From SG8-39 sp041558415 (lineage in GTDB: Bacteria > Pseudomonadota > Gammaproteobacteria > Burkholderiales > SG8-39): a DNA stretch of 38,974 bases. Location of the stretch: assembly GCA_041558415.1 (NCBI GenBank), contig JBFFEY010000024.1:1-38974 (forward strand), in the 5' to 3' direction. Below the pieces are notes generated by a model. The model had not been told where the DNA came from, did not search any database, and saw only the letters and a program-made list of their open reading frames with translations. Within the stretch, counting starts at the first letter, position 1. Each line of letters opens with the position of its first letter. Both the position numbers and the translations under genes were made by a program. Below, piece by piece: positions 16,601 through 23,419 of this stretch.

Positions 16601-18059
16601 CGAGTCGCCCGTCGATACGAAAGACCGCAGCGGAAAACCCGTTGACAAGCCGATTTGCACTCTCTGCAATCGCGTCGAACACCGGCTGCACATCGGTCGG
16701 CGACTCGCTGATCACCTTGAGGATCTCGGCGGTGGCGGTCTGGCGCTCGAGCGCCTCCTGGGTCTCGTTGAACAGGCGTGCGCTCTTGATGGCGACGAGC
16801 GCCTGCGCCGCAAAGGCCTGCAACAGCGCGACCTGCGGGTCGGTGAAAGGCCTGACCTCGGTGCGTTGAAGGGCGAACAGGCCGACCAGCGTCTCGCCGT
16901 CCCGCAGCGGCACGCACAGATAAGTGCGGATCCCGCCCAGCTCGACGGCGGCGACGGTGAAGGACAGGCGCTGTTTGTAGGCCTCCGTCTCCCGCAGGTC
17001 GGGGACCTGCACAAAGTCGCGACGGCGCGTCGTCGAGCCGAACAGGTACGCCACCGGAACACGCTGGTGCAACACGTGCTCGCTAAAGGCGTCCGGCACG
17101 TTGTAGCCGCCACCGCCCAGCGCCACATCCCCCTCGACGAGCCACAGGCCGCCGAAATCCGCGCCGCACAGCACGCTCGCCTTGCGGGCGATGGCATGGA
17201 ACACCGGGTCGAGGGCGCCGGGCGACGCGTTGATGAGCTCCAGCACTTCGGTCATCGCGCTCTGCCGTGCCAGCGCCTGGCGGCTCTCCTCGGTCAGCCG
17301 CGCATTCTCGATCGCGATTGCCGCCTGGTCGGCGAAGGTTGCCAGCTGGGCGATTTCTCCCTCTGAGAAGGGCCGTGCCGGGACGCGCGCGATGTTGATC
17401 GCACCCAGTCCTCGCCCCTCGAGCATCATGGGCGCGAAGAGCGCGGAGAAATTGCCCATGCGCGCGAGCACCGCGAGAACCGCAGCCGATGGATTGGGCA
17501 GGGCCGACGCGTCGGGCACGTGCAGCGGTTTGCCCGCCTCGACGGCGCGCGCGGTAAAGCTGGTTTCACGCCAGGTGGGCGAGTGAGCCGCGACAATCGC
17601 CCAGGCTTCCCCGCGAGTAGCAACGATGCGCACGCCCTGTTGCGGCTCGAGCAGGGTGACCGAGGCGTCCTTCGCTCCGAACAGCGTCTCGCAGCTGTCC
17701 AGGATCTTTTCGAACACCCGTGCGGGATCGGCGATCGAGGAGCCGATCGCACGCAGCACTTCGGCGGTCGCCGCCTGGCGCGCCAGAGCCTCCCGGGCCT
17801 CTGTCAGGGCCGTTTCCCGGCCGGCGCAGGCCCGCTCGAGCTCTTTCTGCAACGCGTCGAAGGCCTCGGCGGATGGGCGGTTCAAGTCGACCCCTTTACG
17901 CTGCCCGCGAGCGCGCGCCGCGATCTGCGCGGCGGCGGCCTCCCGCCGAGCGGGGCGTGACGCGTTCGCGGGCGCCGCGTCGCCCATGCGTCGTGCTTTG
18001 GCACGCGATGCCGGGCGCTTGCGAGGACTGGCGTTGCTGTCTGGCCGCTTTGCGCCCAT
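13602..18059 (-). CDS. Five-GAF hybrid sensor histidine kinase (H-D-D)
   Basis: 1485 residues from the ATG at 18059, favoured over the ATG at 18065 because GAAGGGA then lies 6 nt upstream. Basic N-terminus (1-~50), a helix (~65-90), then five GAF domains (about 90-240, 260-420, 435-590, 605-765, 780-940), each followed by a near-identical helical linker of the form LFNETxEALERQTATAE. HisKA has H981 in MSHEIRTPMN; the HATPase has N (LLANAVKF), DTGIGL and GGTGLGLAIS boxes. Two receivers follow, with acceptor D1272 (ILDMHMPEMDG) and D1413 (LMDVQMPELDG). No transmembrane segment, so it is a cytoplasmic sensor, probably of diffusible ligands or redox/light chromophores bound by GAFs. Ligands cannot be read from sequence. 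Confidence 0.94.
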   Translation of the reverse strand: MGAKRPDSNASPRKRPASRAKARRMGDAAPANASRPARREAAAAQIAARARGQRKGVDLNRPSAEAFDALQKELERACAGRETALTEAREALARQAATAEVLRAIGSSIADPARVFEKILDSCETLFGAKDASVTLLEPQQGVRIVATRGEAWAIVAAHSPTWRETSFTARAVEAGKPLHVPDASALPNPSAAVLAVLARMGNFSALFAPMMLEGRGLGAINIARVPARPFSEGEIAQLATFADQAAIAIENARLTEESRQALARQSAMTEVLELINASPGALDPVFHAIARKASVLCGADFGGLWLVEGDVALGGGGYNVPDAFSEHVLHQRVPVAYLFGSTTRRRDFVQVPDLRETEAYKQRLSFTVAAVELGGIRTYLCVPLRDGETLVGLFALQRTEVRPFTDPQVALLQAFAAQALVAIKSARLFNETQEALERQTATAEILKVISESPTDVQPVFDAIAESANRLVNGFSAAVFRIDGRLVHLAAHTSTSSSGDESLRTMFPRALDDTFPFTVLSIGQVSLTADVETDPNINEDVRQLARARGWRSRVMVPMVREGVSIGMISVTRSHPGTFTDHQVALLKTFADQAVIAIENVRLFNETKEALERQTATAEILKVISASPTTTQPVFDAIAKYAQVLMGGREASIVLTRDDRIELAAVVAAAGSSEHRADALRASFPRPLDLESAVNLVAVRGQTIHYPDIEAPKVPAYTRATMRGTGNRAVFGVPLLREGKPIGGIFIAKGAPGAFTEKQVDLLRTFADQAVIAIENVRLFNETREALERQTATAEVLQAISKSVEDAKPVFEAIAEACERLFEGSYVGINLVDEKGGLMLAASRYPAGMEGTVRALVRHFETSPTRTSGSRLKLRGALIDFPDVESGADVPEEVRDACRAGNTRAISFAPMVTAGRGVGAIWVGRPTATALSAKNKALLKTFADQAVIAIQNARMFKETQEARAAAEAANEAKSAFLATMSHEIRTPMNAMIGMSGLLLDTPLNDEQRDYAGTIRDSGDALLTIINDILDFSKIEAGRMDIELHPFDLRDCVESALDLISSRATEKHLDTAYVFEGDIPVAISADLTRLRQILLNLLANAVKFTEAGEVVLTVTSKRAAGDRVQLTFSVRDTGIGLTAEGMARLFQSFSQADSSTTRKYGGTGLGLAISKRLAELMGGTMWVESEGPGKGSTFRFTIEAQTATLPTPRARDLIGVQAELAGKRLLVVDDNATNRRILALQAGKWGMNSRDTEFPAEALRWLGGGEKFDLAILDMHMPEMDGLHLAREVAKHDPALPLVLFSSLGRREAENVEDVFRAYLAKPLRQSQLFDTLVSLLAREVVHKAPVAAPAKPQMDPGMAARHPLRILLAEDNAVNQKLALRLLSRMGYRADVASNGLEAVKSVERQTYDVVLMDVQMPELDGLGATRRICARHPSGQRPRIVAMTANAMQGDREMCIAAGMDDYVTKPIRVEALIDALNSVTARED
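15650..17340. repeat. Near-identical GAF-linker repeats inside the hybrid kinase gene
   Basis: Four DNA segments near 15660-15780, 16190-16300, 16715-16805 and 17240-17340 resemble each other strongly (shared blocks such as CGGCGGTCGC.GTCTG.CGCTCGAGCGC and CGATCGCGATCACCGCCTGGTC). They encode the helical linkers at GAF ends. The GAF cores between them have diverged much more. This suggests serial internal duplication or gene-conversion of linker DNA. Confidence 0.7.
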
Positions 18060-18065
18060 GAGCAT

Positions 18066-18486
18066 TCCCTTCGCCGTTACGAGCCTAGATCAATCGAGCA
18101 GCTCGACCGTTAATCAGTTCCCCCGCCCATTCTCAGCGATGAGCCGCGAGATGCCGACGCGTAGGGAGGCCCATGCTTGGAGAGTCAATAGGATAACGCG
18201 GTGGCGAGGTAAGCTCTAATCAGGCTTCTTTTTGTCGAGGTCTGCTTCGGGCCGATCGCCGTCGTACGGCCGACCCGACTCGAGAACGCCTAAAAGCGGG
18301 CACCGGCACGGGCAGGCGCTGTCGGCGCGAGGCCCCAATTGCGGCAAACCGCGATCGGCCAGCGGAAAACGTCCGGCTTCCGCGCGCGCCGACCCGCCGT
18401 GGAGCAGCGTGGCGACGCGGTCATCCGCGCGCGGGCAAAAGGCCGCTCGAACACGGATTCAGGCCGACGCGCAGGGCTGCCGCGAC
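18066..18486. other. Region upstream of the hybrid kinase with no recognised gene
   Basis: About 420 bp. Reading the minus strand, TTGACT (18183-18188 on the plus strand as AGTCAA) is a good -35 match about 120 bp before the kinase start, but the -10 at standard spacing is poor. Plus-strand open frames here are Arg/Ser-rich, lack ribosome-binding sites and run antisense into the next gene, so I do not call them. Confidence 0.4.
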
Positions 18487-18612
18487 CTACCGTCCCAGCG
18501 GCGTCAGCACGAACGCGGCTGCGGACAAAAGACCCGTCGGAACCGGCGCAGCGATGCCTATGACGCCGGGGGCGGCGATGACCAGACCGACTGCGCGCGC
18601 GAGCGTTCTCAT
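18487..18612 (-). CDS. Possible 41-residue hydrophobic peptide
   Basis: An ATG at 18612 opens a 41-residue frame, MRTLARAVGLVIAAPGVIG..., with a basic start and two short hydrophobic stretches separated by Pro/Gly, as in small inner-membrane peptides. It begins 25 nt after the YkgJ-like stop on the same strand, so it could be cotranscribed. There is no recognisable Shine-Dalgarno sequence, and the hydrophobic composition could arise by chance in such GC-rich DNA. Confidence 0.3.
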   Translation of the reverse strand: MRTLARAVGLVIAAPGVIGIAAPVPTGLLSAAAFVLTPLGR

Positions 18613-18637
18613 GAGAGATTCGCTGGACGCCTGGCGA

Positions 18638-19228
18638 TTATCCGGGCTGGCCCGCCCGCTTCGGTGCAGGCACGGCGTGCACGCGGTCGCGCGAAATCGC
18701 CGCAGGTCCGCGAACGACATTGAAGCTCGGGCAGCCGTACAGGGCAATGTCCCGGGCATCGTCCGGGTACCGGCCGCAGGAAAGCGCCCGCCAGACGCGG
18801 CCGCCGTAGATGCGGCAGCGCGAGCGGCCCTCGGCATCGAAGCGCAGGAACAGGCAGGCGCGATCGAGGCAGCAGCGCCCGCAGTGCGTGCAGCGGCCTT
18901 CGAGGCGCTGCGTATGCCGCAGCCCGCGCGGCGTCAGCCGCTGCGCAACCATGCGTGCGATGGACCGGCTGCGGCGCTGCGCGCGGATGTGGCGCGTCAT
19001 GCGGGCGAGCGTCCCCCAGTAGCGCCTGAGGTACCGGCTGTCACGCGAAATGACCGACGCAATCAGTGGCCAGACAGGGAGCAGCAGCCACATCGCCGCG
19101 ATCGCCGTCAGCTCGACGGCGGAGGCCACGGCCCGAATCGAGGCGCGGACGGCTTCCGGGATCTGCGGGGCCGCATGCGGCTCCACGCCGTCCGCCGCGA
19201 GCGTCAACGAATTGCTTTCGTCGGTCAT
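18638..19228 (-). CDS. YkgJ-like CxxCxxCC cysteine-cluster protein
   Basis: 196 residues from the ATG at 19228 (AAAGGAAC upstream). A hydrophobic segment near residues 38-60 (AIAAMWLLLPVWPLIASVI) may anchor it in the membrane. A basic central region follows, then the Cys cluster CTHCGRCCLDRAC with further Cys in SRCRIYGGR, SCGRYPDD and YGCPSF. This is the zinc- or iron-chelating YkgJ-type domain, whose biochemical role is not well established. Membrane anchoring is less usual for the family. It is divergent from the oxidoreductase gene at 19496. Confidence 0.8.
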   Translation of the reverse strand: MTDESNSLTLAADGVEPHAAPQIPEAVRASIRAVASAVELTAIAAMWLLLPVWPLIASVISRDSRYLRRYWGTLARMTRHIRAQRRSRSIARMVAQRLTPRGLRHTQRLEGRCTHCGRCCLDRACLFLRFDAEGRSRCRIYGGRVWRALSCGRYPDDARDIALYGCPSFNVVRGPAAISRDRVHAVPAPKRAGQPG

Positions 19229-19246
19229 GGTCTCGTTCCTTTGATG

Positions 19247-19262
19247 AAGAAGTATCCTTCTT
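19247..19262. promoter_or_regulatory. Palindrome upstream of the YkgJ-like gene
   Basis: AAGAAG-TATC-CTTCTT, a perfect 6-bp inverted repeat, 18 bp before the YkgJ-like start in the 267-bp divergent region 19229-19495. It may be an operator or leader hairpin. No regulator gene adjoins it. Confidence 0.3.
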
Positions 19263-19495
19263 GTTCCGCGCGCCGTGGGATCAGGCTGGCGCAGACCGGC
19301 TTACCTCGCCCTTACGGATCGGCTACACGTCGCATAGAGGCGACGCGCGGGTGCCGCAAGTCCAGCCGCGGCATGCCGCGACGGCCGTGCGCGCGCCGTG
19401 TACGCCGCCGTGCCGCCTCACATGCGCGGGCCAATCGGCCGCCGGCGCTGCTTGCGGTAGGCTGGCGCCCTTTCGCCACCCAACAGGAGCCGTTG

Positions 19496-20503
19496 ATGCC
19501 GGGCAACCGCCAGATCGTCGTTCGCGAACTGCCGAAGGGCGCCCTCACCGAGTCGCATTTCGAGCTGCGCGAGGCCGACCGGCCGGTTCCCGACGAGGGC
19601 GAGGTGCTGCTGCGCAACGTGCTGATGTCGATCGACGCCGCCAACCGCGCCTGGATGCAGGGTGCCACCTACCGCGAGGCGGTGAAGGCGGGCGATGTCA
19701 TGCACACCGCTGCGATCGGCGAGGTGGTCGAATCGAAGGACGCGTCGCTCGCGCCGGGCGACGTCGTCTTCGCCGAATCGCGCTGGGCCGATTACGTCGT
19801 GGTGAAGGCGCGGCGCGCACGGAAGGCGCCGCGCCTGCGGCCGCTGTCGCATCTGCTGTCGGTGTACGGCATCGCCGGCAAGACGGCGTATCACGGCCTG
19901 ATCGGTGTCGGGCGGCCGCAGGCGGGCGAAACCGTCGTCGTCTCGGCGGCCGCGGGCTCGGTCGGCATGACCGTCGGCCAGATCGCCAAGGCGCTCGGCT
20001 GCCGCGCGGTGGGCATCGCCGGCGGCGCCGACAAGTGCGCCTGGGTGAAGGACGCGCTCGGCTTCGACGCCTGCGTCGACTATCGCGCCGGCAATCTCTT
20101 CAAGGACCTCAAGGCCGCCTGCCCGCAGGGCATCGACGTCTACTTCGACAACGTCGGCGGCGAGATTCTCGAAACGGTGCTGTTCCAGATGAACCTGAAG
20201 GGACGGGTCGTGTGCTGCGGCGCCGTGAGCCAGTACGACGCTGCGGCGCCGGCAGGCCCGCGCAACCTGCCCGGCATGGTGGTGGTGAAGCGCCTGCGCA
20301 TGGAGGGCTTCATCGTCATGGACTTCGCGAAGGACGACGCCACGGCCGAGGCCGCGCTGCAGCGCTGGGTCGCCGAAGGCAGGCTGAAGGTGGTCGACGA
20401 CATCGTCGACGGGCTGGAAAATGCACCCGCCGCGCTGATCGGCCTGCTCGCCGGCGACAATCGCGGCAAGCGCATGGTGCGCGTGGCGCCGGATCCGGGC
20501 TGA
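19496..20503 (+). CDS. NADP-dependent oxidoreductase, MDR superfamily (leukotriene B4 dehydrogenase-like)
   Basis: 335 residues from the ATG at 19496 with CAGGAGC upstream; the open frame further upstream is not coding-like. A GroES-like N-terminal half and a Rossmann half are visible. Family marks are NVLMSIDAANRAWM, LLSVYGIAGKTAYHGL, VVSAAAGSVGMTVGQIAK (AxxGxxG dinucleotide loop), GIDVYFDNVGGE and MEGFIVMDF. Zinc-binding cysteines of alcohol dehydrogenases are absent. Homologues reduce alkenals/enones (double-bond reductases, CurA-like) with NADPH. The MFS gene follows after 36 nt and is likely cotranscribed, hinting at uptake and reduction of a small acid or enone; the substrate is unknown. 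Confidence 0.92.
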   Translation: MPGNRQIVVRELPKGALTESHFELREADRPVPDEGEVLLRNVLMSIDAANRAWMQGATYREAVKAGDVMHTAAIGEVVESKDASLAPGDVVFAESRWADYVVVKARRARKAPRLRPLSHLLSVYGIAGKTAYHGLIGVGRPQAGETVVVSAAAGSVGMTVGQIAKALGCRAVGIAGGADKCAWVKDALGFDACVDYRAGNLFKDLKAACPQGIDVYFDNVGGEILETVLFQMNLKGRVVCCGAVSQYDAAAPAGPRNLPGMVVVKRLRMEGFIVMDFAKDDATAEAALQRWVAEGRLKVVDDIVDGLENAPAALIGLLAGDNRGKRMVRVAPDPG

Positions 20504-20539
20504 AGCCCGGACCGCCGGGCACTCAGGAGCAAGCAACCG

Positions 20540-21748
20540 ATGAGCAAAGTTTCCGCACAGCCTGCCTACCGCTGGACGATCGTCTTCGCCGCGTCGGTGA
20601 TCCTCGCGCTTTCGATGGGGGCGATGGTCAACGGCATGTCGGCCTTCATCGTGCCGATGCAGGAGCGCTTCGGCTGGGCGCGCGGCGACGCGGCGCTCAT
20701 CAACTTCGCCGGCATCATGGGCATGGCGTTCGGCGGCGTGCTCGCCGGGCGGGTGGCGGATCGCATCGGCGCGCGGCCGGTCCTCGTCTTCGGCGTGGTG
20801 GTGCTCGGCCTGTGCTATCTGGCGGCGTCCCTGGTGACGTCGCTTTGGCAGTACTACGCCCTGTTCGCGGTGGCCGGTTTCTTCGGCGCCGGCGCGATCT
20901 TTCCGCCGGTGATGGCGCTGGTCGGCAACTGGTTCACGGCCGGGGCCGGATTGGCGATCGGCATCGTCTCGGCGGGGCAGGCGCTGGGGCAGGGCGGCGT
21001 GCCCTTCGCCTCGTCCTTTCTGATCCAGTCCTACGGCATCGACGGTGCGTTCGCCTTCACCGGCGCGGTGATGCTGGCGCTGATGACGCCGGCCGCGCTG
21101 CTGATGCGGCGCGCGCCAGCGCGCGACGCTGGTCTGGAGGGCGGTGCAATCGAGGCCGATGCGGCGGTGCTTCCCTACCGCGTGGTGATCATGCGGATGA
21201 GCGCGGCGGTGATCCTGTGCTGCACCTGCATGTCGGTTCCGCTCATGCATCTCGTGCCGCTGATCCAGGACACCGGCATTGCGGCGGCGGACGCCGGCAG
21301 CGTCATCTTCTCGATGATGCTCGCGGCGATCCTCGGGCGGGTCGCCTTCGGCCGGCTGGCCGACATGATCGGCGCGGTGCCGGCCTACATGACGGCGACG
21401 GCGTGGATGACGGCGATGGTGTTCGGCTTCGTCTGGCTGGAAAGCCTCACCGCGTTCTACCTCTACGCCGTCGTCTACGGCTTCGGCTATGCGGGCGTGA
21501 TGACCGGCGTCCTCACTTCGGTGCGCGCGCTGACCCCGGCCGAGCGCCGCGCCTCGGCGATGGGCGTCATCGGCATGTTCGCCTGGTTCGGCCACGCCAT
21601 CGGCGGCTACCAGGGCGGGCTGCTCTACGACCTCACCGGTGCCTACGATGCGCCGTACGCCATCGCGGCGGCGGCGGGCGTCGTCAACCTCGTCGTGGTC
21701 AGCACGCTGCTGCGCAGGACGCGCAGGCCGGAACTCGTGGCAGTCTGA
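20540..21748 (+). CDS. MFS transporter (OFA/monocarboxylate-type)
   Basis: 402 residues with twelve predicted hydrophobic helices. The first begins at about residue 13 (WTIVFAASVILALSMGA), followed by the MFS loop motif GRVADRIGARPVLVFG between helices 2 and 3 and a related GRLADMIGAVPAY between helices 8 and 9. The opening G-A-M-V-N-G-M-S-A-F-I-V-P-M-Q-E-R-F-G-W pattern resembles OFA and monocarboxylate-porter type MFS members, which carry organic acids. AGGAGCAAG precedes the ATG. It is paired with the upstream MDR oxidoreductase. Direction and substrate are inference only. Confidence 0.92.
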   Translation: MSKVSAQPAYRWTIVFAASVILALSMGAMVNGMSAFIVPMQERFGWARGDAALINFAGIMGMAFGGVLAGRVADRIGARPVLVFGVVVLGLCYLAASLVTSLWQYYALFAVAGFFGAGAIFPPVMALVGNWFTAGAGLAIGIVSAGQALGQGGVPFASSFLIQSYGIDGAFAFTGAVMLALMTPAALLMRRAPARDAGLEGGAIEADAAVLPYRVVIMRMSAAVILCCTCMSVPLMHLVPLIQDTGIAAADAGSVIFSMMLAAILGRVAFGRLADMIGAVPAYMTATAWMTAMVFGFVWLESLTAFYLYAVVYGFGYAGVMTGVLTSVRALTPAERRASAMGVIGMFAWFGHAIGGYQGGLLYDLTGAYDAPYAIAAAAGVVNLVVVSTLLRRTRRPELVAV

Positions 21749-21823
21749 GGCGCACGCGGCTTTCGCCTTGCCTGGCGCTGCGCGCGAAGGGTCGCGTGCG
21801 GCGCTGTGACCGTCCGGCCGCGG

Positions 21824-22240
21824 TTACTCGATGAGACGGCTCAATGCCGAATGAGACAGCTTCACCGCGACGCCTTTCGGCGTGTGCCGCGTCAGGACGC
21901 GGACGATTTCCCCGCTGCATTCGGACGTCCTGGTCGTTCCCGCTCCGGCAATCACGATCGTGAAGTTGATCTGATCGCCGACCGCAAACTTGGCTTCGCT
22001 CTCGGTCCAGAAGAATACGCCCGTGGCAGACAGGTCGTCCGTGACACCCCTGCCGTTCTGAAAATACAAGGGGACCGCAGCTGCCGTGCGCGCCTCTTTT
22101 CTCTTGTCCGCGTGTAGCATTGTCGACCCGATGAGTTGTTGTTCAGCCGCCTGCAGCGCAGGATTCGCCAGTTCGCCTTCGCTGTCAATGGCTCGCGGGA
22201 AGCCGTTCGAAACTGCGAGGGTGACAATTCGCCCTGGCAC
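21824..22240 (-). CDS. PilZ-domain protein (c-di-GMP receptor-like)
   Basis: 138 residues from the GTG at 22240, or 98 from the ATG at 22120; neither has a clear ribosome-binding site. The PilZ c-di-GMP signature is complete: RxxxR (R47/R51 in KRKEAR) and DxSxxG (D69-S71-G74 in DDLSATGVFF), followed by the six-stranded barrel part. The shorter start gives a minimal single-domain PilZ protein beginning a few residues before RxxxR, which is the commonest form. It probably binds c-di-GMP and regulates a partner not encoded nearby. It is convergent with the MFS gene. Confidence 0.82.
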   Translation of the reverse strand: MPGRIVTLAVSNGFPRAIDSEGELANPALQAAEQQLIGSTMLHADKRKEARTAAAVPLYFQNGRGVTDDLSATGVFFWTESEAKFAVGDQINFTIVIAGAGTTRTSECSGEIVRVLTRHTPKGVAVKLSHSALSRLIE

Positions 22241-22318
22241 CGAGGCCGGGCCCGCATCACGCGCGCGCTCAGCAGCCCTGGAAGGTCGGGGGCGCTTTTT
22301 GACGCAGGCACGAGGGCC

Positions 22319-22474
22319 TTAAACGGCGTCGTCGGTGCGGGCGAGCGCTTGAGCGCGAGCGCGCTCGAGGTCGAGATCACGCAGCGTTGCCCGGCCGACG
22401 ACGCTGGCACCCGCGGCCGTGCGCGCGAACGCGGCATCAGGCAGATCGGCCGCGCGGATTAGGGCAACTCGCCG
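22319..22474 (-). other. In-frame extension after the SnoaL-like stop, pentapeptide-like
   Basis: Beyond the TAG at 22475-22477 the same frame stays open for 51 codons to a TAA at 22319. The text (ADLPDAAFARTAAG..., ATLRDLDLERARAQAL) looks coding and loosely fits A(D/N)LXX pentapeptide spacing. It has no start of its own and is not called as a gene. It may be the remnant of a longer C-terminus or of a separate gene. Confidence 0.3.
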
Positions 22475-22906
22475 CTACGAGGCAGATTGCAGGCGGCTCA
22501 ACACCTCGAGCATTCCCGGCGACGTGTCCGTATGGTGGTGGATCAGCTTCCATCCCCCGGCCTCGCGCCGGTAGATGTTGGTGACGCGATGCTCGAGGCT
22601 GACAGGCTGTCCCGCCATCTTGAACGTACCGTGCTCGACTCCCAATTCGTAGGCCAAATCGCCGTGCACCTGTATGAACTGGTCCTTCAGGCCGATCTTG
22701 GCGTCTGCCGCCATGCCCGCGACTTCGTCGAATGAGTCCCGCACCGCGTCCCAGCCCGTGCTGCGGCCGCCGATGGGATGCATCGCGGTCACCGCGGGAG
22801 CGTGGGACCAGGCGTCGGCCATTGCGCCCTTCTCGCCGTTACCCATCCGATTCAAGGCAGCATAGAACTGCTCGGACGCCCTGCGAACGTCACTTTCCGC
22901 TGACAT
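22475..22906 (-). CDS. SnoaL-like/DUF4440-type protein
   Basis: 143 residues from the ATG at 22906 with AAAGGAG upstream. NTF2-like cone fold: ASEQFYAALNRM helix, DAWSHAPAVTAMHPIGG, a second helix pair (TGWDAVRDSFDEVAG), then strands ending in VTNIYRREAGGWKLIHHHTD, the usual DUF4440/SnoaL C-terminal signature with WKL.HHH. The function is unknown; such proteins may be isomerases or ligand carriers. Not closely similar to the SnoaL-like protein at 1165. It lies 73 bp downstream of the GYD gene on the same strand, so they may form an operon. Confidence 0.9.
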   Translation of the reverse strand: MSAESDVRRASEQFYAALNRMGNGEKGAMADAWSHAPAVTAMHPIGGRSTGWDAVRDSFDEVAGMAADAKIGLKDQFIQVHGDLAYELGVEHGTFKMAGQPVSLEHRVTNIYRREAGGWKLIHHHTDTSPGMLEVLSRLQSAS

Positions 22907-22979
22907 AATCAGTCTCCTTTCAGGCGTTCAAAGGCGCGGTCGCTGCGCAACGGAATCGCCGATGGGATCGGCGTCGCGC

Positions 22980-23306
22980 CTACTTTCCGGGTGCGCGGTA
23001 CTTCGACGCGACGCTGCCTCCCAACTTCATCGCCTCGAGCTGCTGTTCCGGGGTAATCAGCTCGATCGAATCGACCTCGGTGAATGCGCCGCTCGCCATG
23101 ACCACCATGCTTACCGCGGCCCCCGACACCGCGTTGCCTTCGACCACGGTGACCACGTCGCCGTTTGCCGTCATCCAGATGTGGTGCATCTTGATGCCGG
23201 CGGCTTCAAACATCGCTTTGGCTGCGCTTGCGCGGTCCCCCGGATTGGAGAGCATGCCTTTACAGGCTTCAGGCGTGTAGCGCGCTCGCGTCATATAAAG
23301 ACTCAT
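22980..23306 (-). CDS. GYD-domain small protein
   Basis: 108 residues from the ATG at 23306, preceded by GAGGAGG at ~10 nt. YMTRARYTPEACKGML, NPGDRASAAKAMFEAAGIK, and HHIWMTANGDVVTVVEG match the pattern of GYD-domain proteins: a ferredoxin-like fold with Y(T)xEG, P-x-DR, and the G-[YD/x]-D-V-V strand. No enzymatic role is established for the family. No signal peptide. It probably forms a transcription unit with the SnoaL-like gene downstream. Confidence 0.85.
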   Translation of the reverse strand: MSLYMTRARYTPEACKGMLSNPGDRASAAKAMFEAAGIKMHHIWMTANGDVVTVVEGNAVSGAAVSMVVMASGAFTEVDSIELITPEQQLEAMKLGGSVASKYRAPGK

Positions 23307-23419
23307 GATGAATACCTCCTCTTGATCCTCGCAAAACCGCTTGTCGGCGAAGAATCCGACGCATTCAATCTACACCCGGGGGCACTCGCGGGCAATGTCC
23401 GGTTTGCGGCGCGAGGCGC

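Noticed and set aside
13977..17366. 1129-codon plus-strand open frame antisense to the hybrid kinase
   Set aside because: Translation is Arg/His/Asp-rich low-complexity text with no domain; it mirrors the kinase codons in GC-rich DNA. The opposite frame has complete GAF, HisKA, HATPase and REC motifs.
18232..18723. 163-codon plus-strand frame upstream of the YkgJ-like gene
   Set aside because: No ribosome-binding site, Ser/Arg-rich, no domain, and antisense to the YkgJ-like 3' end.
19066..21834. Very long plus-strand frame overlapping the MDR and MFS genes
   Set aside because: Frame-shifted shadow of two genes with unmistakable motifs; composition almost only Arg, Gly, Ala.
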